Shown here piece by piece: positions 9,890 to 21,698 of a stretch of DNA of 60,000 nt (the first letter of the stretch is position 1; each line of letters opens with the position of its first letter). Origin of the DNA: Hydractinia symbiolongicarpus (lineage: Eukaryota > Cnidaria > Hydrozoa > Anthoathecata > Hydractiniidae); contig NC_079887.1 in NCBI RefSeq assembly GCF_029227915.1, positions 7,504,001-7,564,000 on the forward strand, written 5' to 3'. The notes below the pieces were generated by a model. That model did not search any database. It saw only the letters and a program-made list of their open reading frames with translations, and was not told where the DNA came from. The translations under genes and the position numbers were made by a program.

Positions 9890-12320
9890 TCATTTATCTA
9901 GCAGCATTTGGTTTGTTATTTCAAATGTAATATTAGGATGTTTTTCAAACAATGCTCTCCGTTCATCTCCATATCTAATTTGACCGAAGGATCTTGCTAA
10001 AAAAGCAATAGGTTTTATCCAGTCATTAAAACGAAACAAAACCATTAATTCGATTGCTTCTGTAAATTTTTTATTGGTCCTGTCGTTTGCCAGCATTCCA
10101 CGAAAAACTAAACCATCTGTTACCGTTATGGACGTGTTTTTTCTTGACTGTGCGAAAAGTGGAGATTTCTATATCTCTCACTTAATCTAAAATATCGTAG
10201 CAGTCTCTAAATCCAAGAAGAATTCCATTTTAATGGCGAATTAAGATAAGATTTTTCTTTCAAAATATGAAAATTAGAGTTTTATATGATAAGTAGACTG
10301 AGAGAAAATTACGTCTAAAGTCAGGAGTAGTTTAAGATACGTTTTAGTCCTTAGCTGCAAAGATAAAAAAAGTCATCTTAATTTTTGGAACCTTGAAGTC
10401 TTCTTTTTGGTTCGAAATTTCGGAAAATGGTTCAACTGGTCTTGAATTTAGAATAAAGTAAAAAAAAAATCAAATATTAAGAGTATTTCATCATCAATTA
10501 GTCTTTTTCCGATTTTAACGTAAACATCATTTTTGCTATTATCTTAGAGTACTCTTAAGAATTTCATGATTTTCTTCAGCAGCTTCACTTTTAGGTATAC
10601 AATTGTTGGATTTGACTTGATTTCACAAGGTTAAAGAGTGCCTGAGGATAAATATGGTCCTTTTAATTTTTCGACATAAAAAAGCGTACTAGAAGGCAAT
10701 TTGACTGTTATATCTGAATTTACTCGTCGATACCGAAATAGAAATGTCTCAAAACATGATATTGGCTATCCTAAAGATAATCCAGGACGGAAAACGTAGA
10801 AAATAAAGAGTGATCGAAGATTAAAATGGTTTTTTCGTTAAGGCGCTGTTAAGGACTTATCTTTTCAAGAACTACTCCAAATTTCGCCCGAAAGTGTTTC
10901 AGAAACTGTTACTAAGAAGAATTTTCAATATCAGTAAAGGCCAGTGTTATTAACAAATTCGACTCCACGAGGAGTGGTACGTGAAAGTTCAAGTCCTTGT
11001 TTTTATGATAGAATTTATCTAGATTTCACTTTGATGCGGAAGTAATTAAATTAAAAAAAGATCCAATTTCTAACAGTTCATGACAGCCCTTGTATGCCAA
11101 AGGATATCTATGCGGAACTTGTTTTAAGAGCATCGTAAATTTTTACAATTTTGGACTAAGTTAATCTCAAATTACTCTTAAATAAGTCATAAACAGAATA
11201 CTATACTAAACATTTGCACACCCTATATCGAATTTGAATATTGAATCGTATAACTGATTCTTATTATTTCATTGAAATTATCTACGTCCTGTTTTTCGCT
11301 TCTAGTGTAGGATATTGAACCTAGATTTTATGAATTTTAAAGACCAATAACATCATAATTCACTCTTTTAAACGAAAATTTATCATTGTAAATAAGTATT
11401 ATATGTTCCTAATTATTATTTATCCAAATTTCTAAATTGTTATTTAATGAAAATTTCAAAGTTATAATTCACCAAAAATTATTTATTCAAAGACCACATT
11501 TATCTCGAAGTACTCATTAATTCTGTTGTCAACTTTGATTTGAATGAAAAAAGCATAGTCAGACAATTTATTCTGCCAAATTTTCAAATCGCTATAATGT
11601 TGTAGGAGTGATTATTGCATGTTTTCGAAAAAGTTAGGCTTGTGACTAAATCGCTCATTACTTACTCATTTCTGAATAAATTTTACTCATCACAGGTTTT
11701 ACTGGTTTCCAAGATGTCAAAGATGCTTTAAAAATACAATTTTACTATTTTTTCGATAAAATGAGTAAATCACGAGCAAAAACTCAAAATGACCAATATT
11801 ATCGCGACACACTCCTAATTTTCAAAATTGACCTTGTAGGACCAATAGTATCTCTACAAACTCCAACCCAGTGAGTTTTCTTGATCTGATAACGGTTATA
11901 ACCAAAGTTATTAAATATTTTGTGATTTTGCTATTTTTCATTACAACTTTTTCGCACAGTCAAGAAAAAACACGTCCTTATCTAATTTGAGCCACTGGAA
12001 TAACATTTATAATTTCACTAACTTGATAAAAATGACAAAATTTCAATAATATTTCGAGCACTTCCCGTTTTAAATTACCCACATAATTTATAATTTTGCA
12101 ATCAGCTCGGTTGTTTCTTTATCAAACGCAGCATCGATCTTTAGGCACCGTTTTTCTTCGATTTTGTCTTGGTTTAATTTCTTTTGAAGTATTTTTTCAT
12201 CACCTGAACAAACGTGTTGATAATTTGCAGTGTTAATGGTATACTTAAATCACCAACTAAGAGAATATCTTTATCATCGTCCATGTAACTTTGAAGAAGA
12301 GTATCTTTCAAACTTTCCAT
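9890..12320 (-). pseudogene. Unknown coding remnant split by a transposon
   Basis: Reading the minus strand from an ATG at 12320, an open stretch includes SLKDTLLQSYMDDDKDILL. It shifts frame near 12210 into a coding-like stretch (KKLNQDKIEEKRCLKIDAAF) that stops near 12095. On the other side of the transposon at 10130-11977 a 68-codon frame continues (GLVFRGMLANDRTNKKF..., IRYGDERRALFEKHPN) and stops at 9890. Composition suggests one former gene or element ORF, now broken by frameshifts and the insertion. No family was recognised. It could instead be unrelated short frames. Confidence 0.3.
10130..11977. mobile_element. Non-autonomous DNA transposon with TTAT duplications
   Basis: The two ends are near-perfect inverted repeats: 10130-10160 begins GGACGTGTTTTTTCTTGACT and 11946-11977 is its complement with one extra A. 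TTAT flanks both ends (10126-10129 and 11978-11981), a 4-bp target duplication. The 1.85-kb interior has no open frame of note, so it must be mobilised in trans. Superfamilies with 4-bp duplications (for example Ginger, Chapaev, Sola1) are candidates; the ends alone do not decide. Confidence 0.88.
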
Positions 12321-12329
12321 AATTTAATA

Positions 12330-13870
12330 TACTATAAAACAATAAAACGAAAGTTGAATAGAATCTGATGGGTTTGTTCATTGATTTGATTAAACTTTAT
12401 CAACCACAGTATTTGTTTATTTTTCGCAACCTTTTCATCGTCATACCAATGAGGTTTAAAGAGAGAAGGAGATACATCTCAACAACGTCCATTTAATTTC
12501 TATTCAAATTTCTTATGTTTACGTGCTTATTTGAACTCATTTGTTGCGCCGCTTTTGCTGTATTTTTACATGCCGAGAGTGAAACGAGAGTTTTGACGAC
12601 AAAGCAGAATTTTTAAAAAACATATTAAGAGCTATACCGAACATAGATAAAACACATGGCTCTGTTGAGCTATAAGAAATAATACTGGTACAGTTTATTT
12701 TCTTTGATTGCAGAACGATTCAGCTGGTACTTGGAGGTTGTATTGTGTAAATTGTTGCCCTGAGATATGATATAATTTTTTATCTTGTAAATAATTCTTT
12801 ATGTTCCCTCCTAGCACAGCGTGAGTTAAAAGATTAATAAAACTTTTAAAAAATATTACTGCAGGAGGGGTTGCATGTTAGTTCATATTTTTTTCTTCAA
12901 AGTTATTGAATTTCCGGTATAGAATCGGTGTTTGGTGACTATTGTTTCTTTCACAGGACAAAAGAAAATATTAATCATTCGTTGCTATCTCTAATTATGC
13001 GTTTTTCGTTGGGCACTGATTTAATTTTATTTCTTCGCGTTTTTATTTTCTAATGTTTTTTTTTATCTTTATGTTATCATAATTTCCCTCATATTTGGCT
13101 GATTTTACTCATTTTCCGCATATACCACCACAAATGTTTAAAAACTGATTTTAAAAGATCAAAGTACAAAGCAAACGAGTTTTTACCACTAGAAAAATAA
13201 TTTATAATTATGCAGAAATAACAATGAGCAACGGTTACTTTTATAATTTATGCGCAAGATTTTAAAAAACTTTGTTATAAAACTGAATTTGAAAACAATA
13301 CAGCAACCTGCAAATTGGCAACGGATGATTTCAATAGAAACTACTGAGATGTGTATCCTTCTCTTTTTAAACCTCCTTGCTCATACCAACCATTTTATAC
13401 ATCTTTTTAAAGTCACGTCCCTTATTACCACGACCTTCGCCACTGCAAAAAATCGACATTTTTGACCTAGCCACCCTGACCATTAATCCAGACTATTAAT
13501 CCGGAGTTTTAAGCTTGTCAACCATATGCTATGGACTTTAATTTAATAACCAAGCAGAATCCTTACTTGTTTCACGTGTTTGCGCAACCCGGAATTTGAT
13601 TTTAGGCCGATGCGTCCACGAGATCTTCAGAATAACACAACCACAAGATCCCGAGGATCCAGATTGGTTTGACATTGGTTTTACCTTTTACACACTTAAT
13701 TTGTTCTCAATGTTTCCCATTTTCTTTGAAGCACGCACCTAAACTTTAACGTTTCGCCCCATTTTTTTGCAAATTATTGTAAATGAATGCAATGGACCCA
13801 TAGCTCTGACCATAGTTATGCTCTTCTTAGAACTGACCTTCGTAGGGATGTTGATGATGCTCGTAGAGAC
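12330..13870. other. Non-coding stretch
   Basis: Nothing firm was seen. A 71-codon frame at 13250-13465 lacks family similarity. Coding-like residues around 13585-13670 (EFDFRPMRPRDLQ) may be an upstream remnant of the Helitron that follows. Confidence 0.35.
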
Positions 13871-13879
13871 TAACAACAC

Positions 13880-16860
13880 TTGCAACAACATCCCAATCGT
13901 GCTGCTCAGGTAGCAGCCTCTCAAAACCCTCAACACGTCAGGAGGCAGCAAACTAATGCTCGCTCACAAAGACGTCACCGTGCTAATCAGATCGTTGAAG
14001 CCGCTCAAGCGCGCCAACAACTTTATGCTCAGCAACATACGCTTCAGTGTGCTAATGAGATCCCTGAAGTCTTTCAGGCGCGCCAAAAACTTGATGATAA
14101 GCAACATAGACTTTGTCGCGCTAATGAGATACCTGAAGACACTCAGGAGCGCCAACAACTAGATGCTTATCAACATAGACTTTGTCGTGCTAATAAAAAT
14201 CCTAAAGCTGCTCAGGCACGCCAACAACTTGACGCCCTTCGACATGTAAATCGCGTGCTAATAAGAATACGCAACAAGCTAATTCACGTCGTCAGCTACG
14301 GTTAGCACGTCGTAGGCAAAATAGGCATCCAAATTACTTCTACCTTGATGCTACGGCATTGGTTGTAAGAAAAGGTAAACTGATTTTTTTTTTTACTTTT
14401 ACCTGCAATGGCCAGAAATTGTTGACAATTTATTGTTAGGTCAAAATGCATGTGATAGGCCTGACTTTGTTTCAAGAGTTTTTCAACTAAAGTTATACAC
14501 TTTAAGGGAGAGTTTATAGCAAAGTGTTGTCGGCTTTTTCTTATGACGTTATCGATGACGTTGACGTTATCGAGTTTCAAAAAGGAGCCTTCCCCACGCA
14601 CACATGCTTTTACATTTGTCCCATGACTTCAAGCTTCGGAATGCTGATGATATTGATTTTCTCATTTCGGCAACAACTCCAGATGCAAACTTAGAACCAG
14701 AACTTTATTCTATCACAAAGTCCACTATGGTCCATGGTACCTGTGGTCACCTTAATAATAACTCCCCTGTATGGCTGATGGTAAGTGCACTTAAAACATT
14801 CCTAAACACTTTGGAGATGAAACTGTCATTAACGTTGACGGTTATCCACTTTGTGCCATAACTGACAATGGGCGAATGGTCACAATCATGGGTGTTGATT
14901 TGGATAACAGGTGAAATGTGCCTTACAATCCCTACCTTTCCAAAAAGTTTAATGCCCACATTAATGTTGAAGGATGTGTTTCTATAAAAAGTGTTATGAC
15001 ACAGCACATGTTGAAATTATTGAGCGCATTGACCATGATGAAGTAAAAACGTTCCTAGATGCCAGGTATGTATCTGCTCCTGAAGCTGCGTAGCGCCTAT
15101 TTGCTTTTCTATGCACTCACAAAGTCACAGCATTGTACGCTTTCCCTTGCATCTCCCAAAGAATCAACGTGTCTTTTTCAGAGGTGGAGAGGAAGGTGCT
15201 GCGGCACTAAGGGTTTAGGTTCAAAACACTGTGTTTACATCTTGGTTTCTTTCGAATCAAAACCAGAATCGGCCAGGAAGTTTTTGTATGCTGGTATTCC
15301 ATAGCATTTTGTTTTTATTAAAAAGGATGAAGTATGGCGGCCAAGACAAAAAGGCTAAGAAGTTATCACGCGTATCTATAATGCATACGGTTATTGCTAG
15401 TGCCACTTCTTTCAACTATTTAAAAACTGTTAATTGAAATATTTGTCCAACTGTTAGGGAAGCTTGCATTGCACGTCATCTTTTAGATGATGATACCATG
15501 TACACAAAATACGCCTAATGTTTTTCTTTATTTTAATTCACGGGGAACCGGACAACCCCGCTAAGTTATGGCAGGCTTATCGTCTCCCAATGATGGACGA
15601 TTTTATGAGGAGGATTAATGAAGCACAAGCTGAACAGGCTGCTCTTGCTGCAGTAGAGCAGGTTCTTCAGCAGTTTGGTAAGCACCTTAATGATTTTGGG
15701 CTCCCAATTTTACATAAAAACCTTGCAGATGATCTACCCATAGTTGAATAAATGAAACGCAAATCAGATAATATGAGGCCCCTTTTAAACCCAGAACAGC
15801 TTCTTGTTGCTGATACTGTCCTTGCAGCACTGGTTGAAAATAATCAGCAAAGGTTTTTTCTGGATGGTTCAGGGAGTAATGGTAAAATCTTTACCTACAA
15901 CTACATCATTAAGAAGGTCATAGCTAGCAAAAAAAATGCCTGTTACAGCTTGTGCTTGGACTGGCATAGCAGCTTCTTTATTTTAAGATGGTAAGACTGT
16001 ACAGTTTTGGACAACAGTACGTGTAAGTAGTACTTTCCAGATCGTTCATCTACGCACCAACATGAGAGCAGGGCTACAAAAGGAAGCTTTTGCAAATTGG
16101 TTGCTTGAATTAGGCGATGGAAGGCTACTTGTAAAGCACTGCAAAGGCTGTATTGAAAGCCTCCTGAATGTGTCCTTCAACATAATGACAACCACAATCA
16201 AGCTATTGTTGGTGATGTTGCAGCAGCTGATTTTATGGGTCATGTTATTTTGACACCAACAAATTAATAACCTCGTCTTAGAAACACTTCCGGGGAATTG
16301 CTAACTTTTTTTTCCATTGACTCAGTTGTTTCAGACGACCATGAAGAAATTAGTATGTATCATATGGAGTTTTTAAAAAGAATTACACCTTCTGGTATGC
16401 CGCCACGCAGGTTGCATTTAAAAACCGGGTGTATTGTAATGTTCTTACGAAATCTTAGCCTAAAACATGGATCGTGCGATGGCACAAGATTAGTTGTTTG
16501 CTGCACGAGAGACAATGTTCTTGATTGTGAAGTTCTTACTGGGATTGCTGCAGGTAATCGTGTACTAATTCCATGCATTGCACTAGCTGCCAATGATACT
16601 AACTTGCCATTTCAAATTACATGTGTTCAATTTCCATTACGTCTTTCATTCGCCTCCACTATAAACAAATGTCAAGATCAAACAATTAAAAAAAGTTGGA
16701 ATATATCTGCGCAGACCTTGCTTTAGTCATGGTCAACTTTATGTTGCATTTTCAAGAGCTTGTGCTCTTACACATGTCAAGATCAAGACATGTAATACAC
16801 AACAACAAGGTTATGTACGAGATAGATGCTATACTAAAAATATTGTTTTCCCACAAGTTT
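13880..16860 (+). pseudogene. Autonomous Helitron Rep/helicase, dead
   Basis: This is a rolling-circle transposase remnant read in several frames. In order: basic N-terminal repeats (13880-14305); Rep core with GQNACDRPDFVSRVF near 14430; the HUH motif LPHAH at 14589-14603; ELYSITKSTMVHGTCG near 14700; VDGYPLC and PYNPYLS blocks to about 14950; DARYVSAPEAA near 15060; REACIARHLLDDD near 15460; then the Pif1-type helicase with LNPEQ and a degraded Walker A (GSGSNGKI, where GKT/S is expected) near 15870, NMRAGLQKEAFANWLL near 16070, TPSGMPPRRLHLKTGCIV near 16390, and INKCQDQT near 16665 followed by the HGQLYVAFSRA block near 16735. The segment that normally carries the Rep tyrosines (the KYxxKY region) is absent between SIK and CYDTAHVE near 14985. 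Frameshifts and stops are numerous. Termini were not identified. Confidence 0.9.
13982..14257 (+). repeat. 69-bp coding tandem repeat in Helitron N-terminus
   Basis: Four units of 69 bp start at 13982, 14051, 14120 and 14189. Each encodes 23 residues of the type ANEIPE..QARQQLDA.QHRLCR. Arg/Gln/Glu-rich repeats of this kind are usual in the N-terminal region of Helitron Rep/helicase proteins. The array keeps frame in an otherwise broken gene. Confidence 0.85.
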
Positions 16861-17169
16861 TGTAATTTTCAAACTGTAAATGTGATTTTTCAGCAATACC
16901 CTGCTACCTGCACATGGGTCATGTTTTATGCCTTGCGTATAAAAATTGATCTTGTTACACAATTTTTTAGCCAATACCTTTTCATTGAAATTTTAAATAT
17001 CGCCTTCACTTTGAAATTAGGAACGAAAACTACTTTGCTTCAATTAAAAATTGTGTATTTTGTAGAGTGGCGACCTGCACACAATATTTATACTCATATT
17101 TTAATTAATTTTACTTTATTTTAAATTTGGTGTCAGGTTAGTTTGATATTTCCTAAACATAGGCGTACC

Positions 17170-17510
17170 TTTTACAGGTATTGCTGACAGTGTCAGTCGT
17201 GTACTGTCCAAGTGGGCAATGCTCATATGAGTTTTGTCCATTGGCAGTGCTCAGAGCTCTTACAGAAAGTTCTTGCAACTTACTATGATTAAACCTTGCG
17301 TTCTGTCCAAAATATTTGCACCAGTGCCAGGTATTTTGTGAAAACCAAGAAGGTTTCACACGGTGTTTCTACAGAGCGTCTATCTTATATACCACCTGTT
17401 GTTTGTTTGGCTAATGTCTGCTTTTCTTCTTCTCTCATAGGTGGGGTTCAAAATCCTGTGGCTTACCTTCTCGTGGTGTACCCTGTTACGTGAATCTTAA
17501 CTACCCTCAA
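17170..17510 (+). other. Cysteine-rich exon-like fragments, unknown
   Basis: Three short open stretches follow the Helitron helicase. The first (about 17190-17285) contains VYCPSGQCSYEFCP. The second (about 17293-17400) contains FCPKYLHQCQVFCENQEG. The third begins after a strong acceptor (TTCTTCTTCTCTCATAG, ending 17440) and contains SCGLPSRGVPCYVN before a TGA near 17510. The Cys spacing of the first two is similar, suggesting a repeated small domain. No family was recognised, and they could be host exons, captured exons or chance. Confidence 0.25.
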
Positions 17511-17768
17511 TGAACAAAAATCTAGAATTTCACAACTAAAAAGTGAAGGTTATTACTCACAGTTGGTGGTGGAACTTCCCAAAGCTGCCACTTTACAACT
17601 TTTATCATTCTTTCTAATCATCCATCGCCTACTGTCGGCAATATCTCTTTATTAAAAATGTAATTTCTGTTTTGTGCTTATATGTTTCATTTATATTCTC
17701 ACTACTCACTCTGCACACAATCTGGGTGTCACATCAATAAAATATTCGGTATTATAGATTCAATTAAA

Positions 17769-18175
17769 ATGTCTAAAAGTCCTCAAACTAAGTTTTCGTC
17801 CTGCTCCAAAACAGAGGCACGTAATGTCGATACCTATGAGGAAGAGGAGGAGGAAACAGAGGAGCACCATGACAGAAAAAAAAGTATGGAAGCTGCTGAA
17901 CAAGCTCAAGTAAACTTTAACCATGCAAAACGTTTTTTTTTGTGTGTGTTTTTTTTGTCAATATTTTATTACAACTTTTTGTAATTTAATTGTTAGAATA
18001 TTTCATTTCAATCACTTCAACGTTTTCAAATGGCTAACCCTGGACCGATGTCCTGCGCCGCATTTTTGGTGTGGCAGAGAAATGGTTGTCGTGACCGTGC
18101 AGTTTCTTTGGCGGAAAAAACAGAAGTCGAAGAAAAGAGGGTCACAATTGGCCACCCAAACCTTCCATGTGGGAA
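17769..18175 (+). CDS. Candidate two-exon unknown gene fragment
   Basis: An ATG at 17769 opens 47 codons (MSKSPQTKFSS..., a run of Glu, then DRKKSMEAAEQAQ) ending at a good donor, CAA|GTAAAC (17910). After a pyrimidine-rich intron the acceptor TTGTTAG (ending 17996) joins in phase to a second open stretch (MANPGPMSCAAFLVWQRNG..., then TIGHPNLPCGK) that reaches either AA|GTGCGT at 18176 or TGC|GTAACT at 18180. The splice sites and phase agreement are seen; that the region is transcribed is inference. The protein is acidic then basic, with no recognised domain. It lies between Helitron coding debris and further exon-like pieces, so it may be a host gene or a captured fragment. Confidence 0.3.
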
Positions 18176-18656
18176 GTGCGTAACTGTAATGAATTACTAT
18201 TAATTGGTAATTCATTTTTTGCACAAAACCACTTTCTTTTCTTATTTTGGGTGGTTGATATCACCCACCCTTTTTTCATTTTTTCATTTGTTTTGTTCTT
18301 TTTATTAAAACCTGTACGCAGGGATGCACAACACACATTTAGAGAGTAATGGATCAGTTTAAAGCTGGAGAAATGATTTTACTCAGTAAAGACTTTTAAA
18401 TTTAGTATCAACTACACTGTTATTTAATGTTTTTTTTAAAAACCTGTAGGTATACCATTCATAGATCCTTCCTTTCATCTTTAACGCCCCTGCATTAACA
18501 AAGCACTGCAAAAGGTAACACTTTTTATTCTAATTTTGTGGGTTTATTTTTCATACACAGCACTTAAATATTGACCCCGGCTAGTTTGACATAATTTTTA
18601 GATGTTATTTGTGCATTTTAACCCTATTTGGTATGGAGAGGCATAAAGTGTCGCAG

Positions 18657-18762
18657 CATACTTACCAGGCCTAAGAAGGCAGGTAGAAAAGAAGGTTAAA
18701 ATTGTGTTAAATGGAGAGGGCAAATCGTTTTTTAAAGAAGAAATTTGTTACATTCAAAAACG
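18657..18762 (+). CDS. Candidate internal exon, unknown protein
   Basis: Between an acceptor GTCGCAG (ending 18656) and a strong donor CG|GTGAGT (18763), one frame is open with coding-like residues: YLPGLRRQVEKKVKIVLNGE, then GKSFFKEEICYIQK. The two bases before the first codon and the two at the end give the phases. It may belong to the same gene as the exons at 19922 and 21861, but direct joining to 19922 runs into a stop, so at least one exon would lie between. No family was recognised. Confidence 0.4.
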
Positions 18763-18794
18763 GTGAGTTATTATATTATAATTTTATTATGTAA

Positions 18795-19420
18795 CTAGTC
18801 GATAAAGCTCGTGGAAAAATCCACTAAGGCAGAATAACAAATAAAAAGAAACGGCATTTGAATTTTGATCACGCCAGTAACTCATCCACAAAAAAATTGA
18901 TTTCGAAACTTGTTTTCACGTTGCCTCTATTGTGTAGAGCATTAACTGTTGATCAAGAAAATTCATACGATTGTGTGATTTTGATGACCCATTAAGGAGA
19001 TATTTTAATGGTTCATTCTCCGTTGATGTTCCGAAAAATGCATGTCTAATATGTTAAACTTTCTGACATTACGGCGTGACGCGAATAACACTACTTTAAC
19101 GTCAATATCCCATATTAAATTAATGAAGCCATAACAGTGCACCTAAAACTTTGAGGCTAAATAACCTGTAAGCGAGATGGTGACGTCGAAAATTTATCAC
19201 CGCGTGAATAACTAGGGACCAACTAGGACCAATTTGGGCAAGTTTCCTAAAACTGGCCCCCTGAATCCGTTTCGGAATAGATGGGTTGATGATGTCATCA
19301 ACAAACCTTTAAACCCTAATATCTCTGCAACTGTTCATCAAAGTACATGATCAATACATTTTCTTAATCACAATCCGAATGTCAAATTCAGAATTCGCGT
19401 GCGCAAAATTCGCGAAATAT
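18795..19420. mobile_element. Helitron fragments in opposed orientation
   Basis: 18795-19010 is a minus-strand Helitron 3' end: CTAG (18795-18798), then CGTGGAAAAATCCAC, the decayed terminal hairpin. From about 19060 the sequence is instead plus-strand and matches the 5' half of the same family (GTTAAACTTTCTGACATTAC, AACACTACTTTAACGTCAAT, TTAATGAAGCCAT, GTGACGTC). Two partial copies therefore sit tail to head in inverted orientation. Confidence 0.65.
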
Positions 19421-19921
19421 TTTGTAATTTTTTTAAGATGGTAGACAAACCTTTCTTTACAAATTGGATGCTCTACTTACTTTGAACAAAAGCTGACTTT
19501 CATCACTATAATGTTTTATAACATATTGGGGAAGACAAAAAATGTTGATGGCCATGGCGAAAAGCAAGAAAACGAAAGGAAAACATTTTATTGTCAAGAA
19601 CTTTTTTTTTCTGACTGGGGCAAAAGAAGCATATAAAAATACCAAAAATAACATTCTAATATTTTCCAAGCCTATTCATAGTTATTTTTTATTAATTTCA
19701 AGCATTGTATTACCAGAAAAAATCAACGGTTTTTTATTGTGATTTTTCCTTTGAAAAATTTTCCTTCAAAGTCAAGATGTTGTGGTGACTTGTAGCTAGC
19801 GAAAAATAACACTTGAATGATGATGTCATGAGTTGTATACTGAATTGTAAGTAGAATTTTGTAATGGCTGAATAACAATAGTTACTGATATAAATGTTTT
19901 TTCTTTGTTTTGTTTTTTCAG

Positions 19922-19978
19922 CTGGAGGTGGAGCTACCTGGAAGCATAAATAGATTCCATGGTTTGCATCTTTTTAAG
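19922..19978 (+). CDS. Candidate 57-bp internal exon
   Basis: A long pyrimidine tract ending TTTTTTCAG (19921) precedes 19 open codons (LEVELPGSINRFHGLHLFK) and a donor AAG|GTGGGC. Length and phase are exactly multiples of three. It resembles a real short exon, but the protein is not recognised and no transcript evidence exists here. Confidence 0.4.
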
Positions 19979-20639
19979 GTGGGCTTCTGCTCTCCTAGCA
20001 ACTTATTGTTATTATGACAAAAGTACTGTGTGTAGCTATACAACTTTGTGTATAAACATGATAGCCTTAAACCAAAATAGTCAATAAGAGGTGTAGTGCA
20101 CTGTGTTGTATAAGAAATATAGTGTGGATAGAACTATTTTATTGCGTTTACAATTGTTTGTCACTAATTATGATTATAATTTTATTATAATTTTTTTAGT
20201 GTCGAAAAGATGCTAATACGCAAGTTCACAGTTTCACAGTCTTTCTTTTGTTACCACGTCTTTTTGAGAATTAAAAGAAAAGTAAACGTAATGAATTAAG
20301 AAGGCCTTCACCATAAAAAAGTGAAATATTTTTCGGGTAAATACTTCAAAAAAAAAGGTTACAACTTCTTATAACATATGTTTTAAATAGGGTGGCTAGC
20401 AATAAGATACTAAGTTTCATTCCACGAAACTAATTACTTCTTCAGAAAATGAGAAATATTCATAATACCTATGGTCAAAGTCTTATTAAAGAGGAACTCC
20501 AGTAAAAATCACTTTTTTCTTTTTTGTTATATACGTACTCAGAAAAGCTTAAGAAATCAAAAAAAACTTACTTTACTTGTTTTTCTTATTGAAAATTGAT
20601 GAGATGAGGTGAGATGAGATGCATCATCAGTAGTTGCAG

Positions 20640-21543
20640 AAATATACATGCAAGCACACGACGCAACAGCATTAGTCACATCAGACAGGCGTCCAAAGGT
20701 TTGGAAAAGATTTGTTGACGACGTATTTGCCATAATCAAAAGATCTCATCTAAAAGAGTTCCATGAACACATCAACGGCCTACATCGAGAAATCAAATTC
20801 ACTGTTGAGCTTAAACACGATGGAAGTATCGCTTTTCTGGACACTTTGGTCAGACGCAAGAATGGTTCCATTTCAGTCTCAGTGTATCGTAAACTAACAC
20901 ACACTGACCAGTACCTTAACTTCAAATCAAACCATCAGAAATCCTGCAAAGAAAGTGTCATATCCTCATTACTGAATCGTGCCAACAGCGTAGTCAGTGA
21001 CAAACAGGAGAGGAAAGAAGAAATTTGACGTGTAAGAAATGCATTAATGGCAAATGGTACAGTCATAAAGTCATCACGCAAGTAGAAAATAAAATGAAGA
21101 GAAGATGCAACGGAGACAACAAGGAAACATCAGAGGAATTTATCGCATCCGCATTCCTACCCTTCGTACCAGGTACCAGCGAGATCCTTCGTCGAGTCTT
21201 AAGACAACACAAGATCAAATGTATTCTTAACTCTAAAGACACCCTAAGAAGCACTTTGTCTGAACCAAAAGACAAAATAAACCTGGAAGAACAAAACAAT
21301 ATTGTTTACGAAATCCCGTGTAAAGATTGTGATGCAGTGTATATAGGCGAAACAAAAAGAAAGTTTAAGAAAAACGAAATTGCGGACAACAGCTGGAGCA
21401 GAAGTCGTCAGTTTAATTGGGATGAGAAGAAAATCATTGACAGAGAATCCAGAACAACGGCCAGGAAGATTAAAGAAACCATCAACAGTGTAGAACGTAA
21501 CAAACACATAAATAGCATCTCGTATCAACTTCCTGAGATTTAG
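20640..21543 (+). pseudogene. Penelope-like RT plus GIY-YIG endonuclease, broken
   Basis: The first frame (to 21028) holds the C-terminal half of a Penelope-like reverse transcriptase: PKVWKRFVDDVFAI with the catalytic Asp pair, IKFTVELKHDGSIAFLDTLV, and the VYRKLTHTDQYLNFKSNHQ block. A frameshift near 21020 leads to the second frame (21025-21543) with VPGTSEILRRVLRQHKIK, a Cys pair (IPCKDCDAVYIGETKR) that is the GIY-YIG start (here VYE...YIG), and SRQFNWDEKKIIDRE typical of the domain's end. The central part of the endonuclease, including its catalytic Arg region, is shortened. The RT N-terminus is missing, so this is a 5'-truncated copy. Such proteins normally prime at nicked DNA. Confidence 0.88.
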
Positions 21544-21698
21544 TTACCAGCCCTACAGAAGAAGTAGTTACCTACATCTAGGTCCGAAAATGTTAATTAC
21601 CGTAATTAACTGTAATTATCAGCTCGTTTCTGATTGGTTAATTTTTATGAATTTCGATCCTCTGCAATTATATAAATACATGCTCAACATCATTTTAC

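Noticed and set aside
17682-17984. 100-codon frame through the putative intron
   Set aside because: Its C-terminal part reads through a pyrimidine-rich intron; the spliced reading is preferred.
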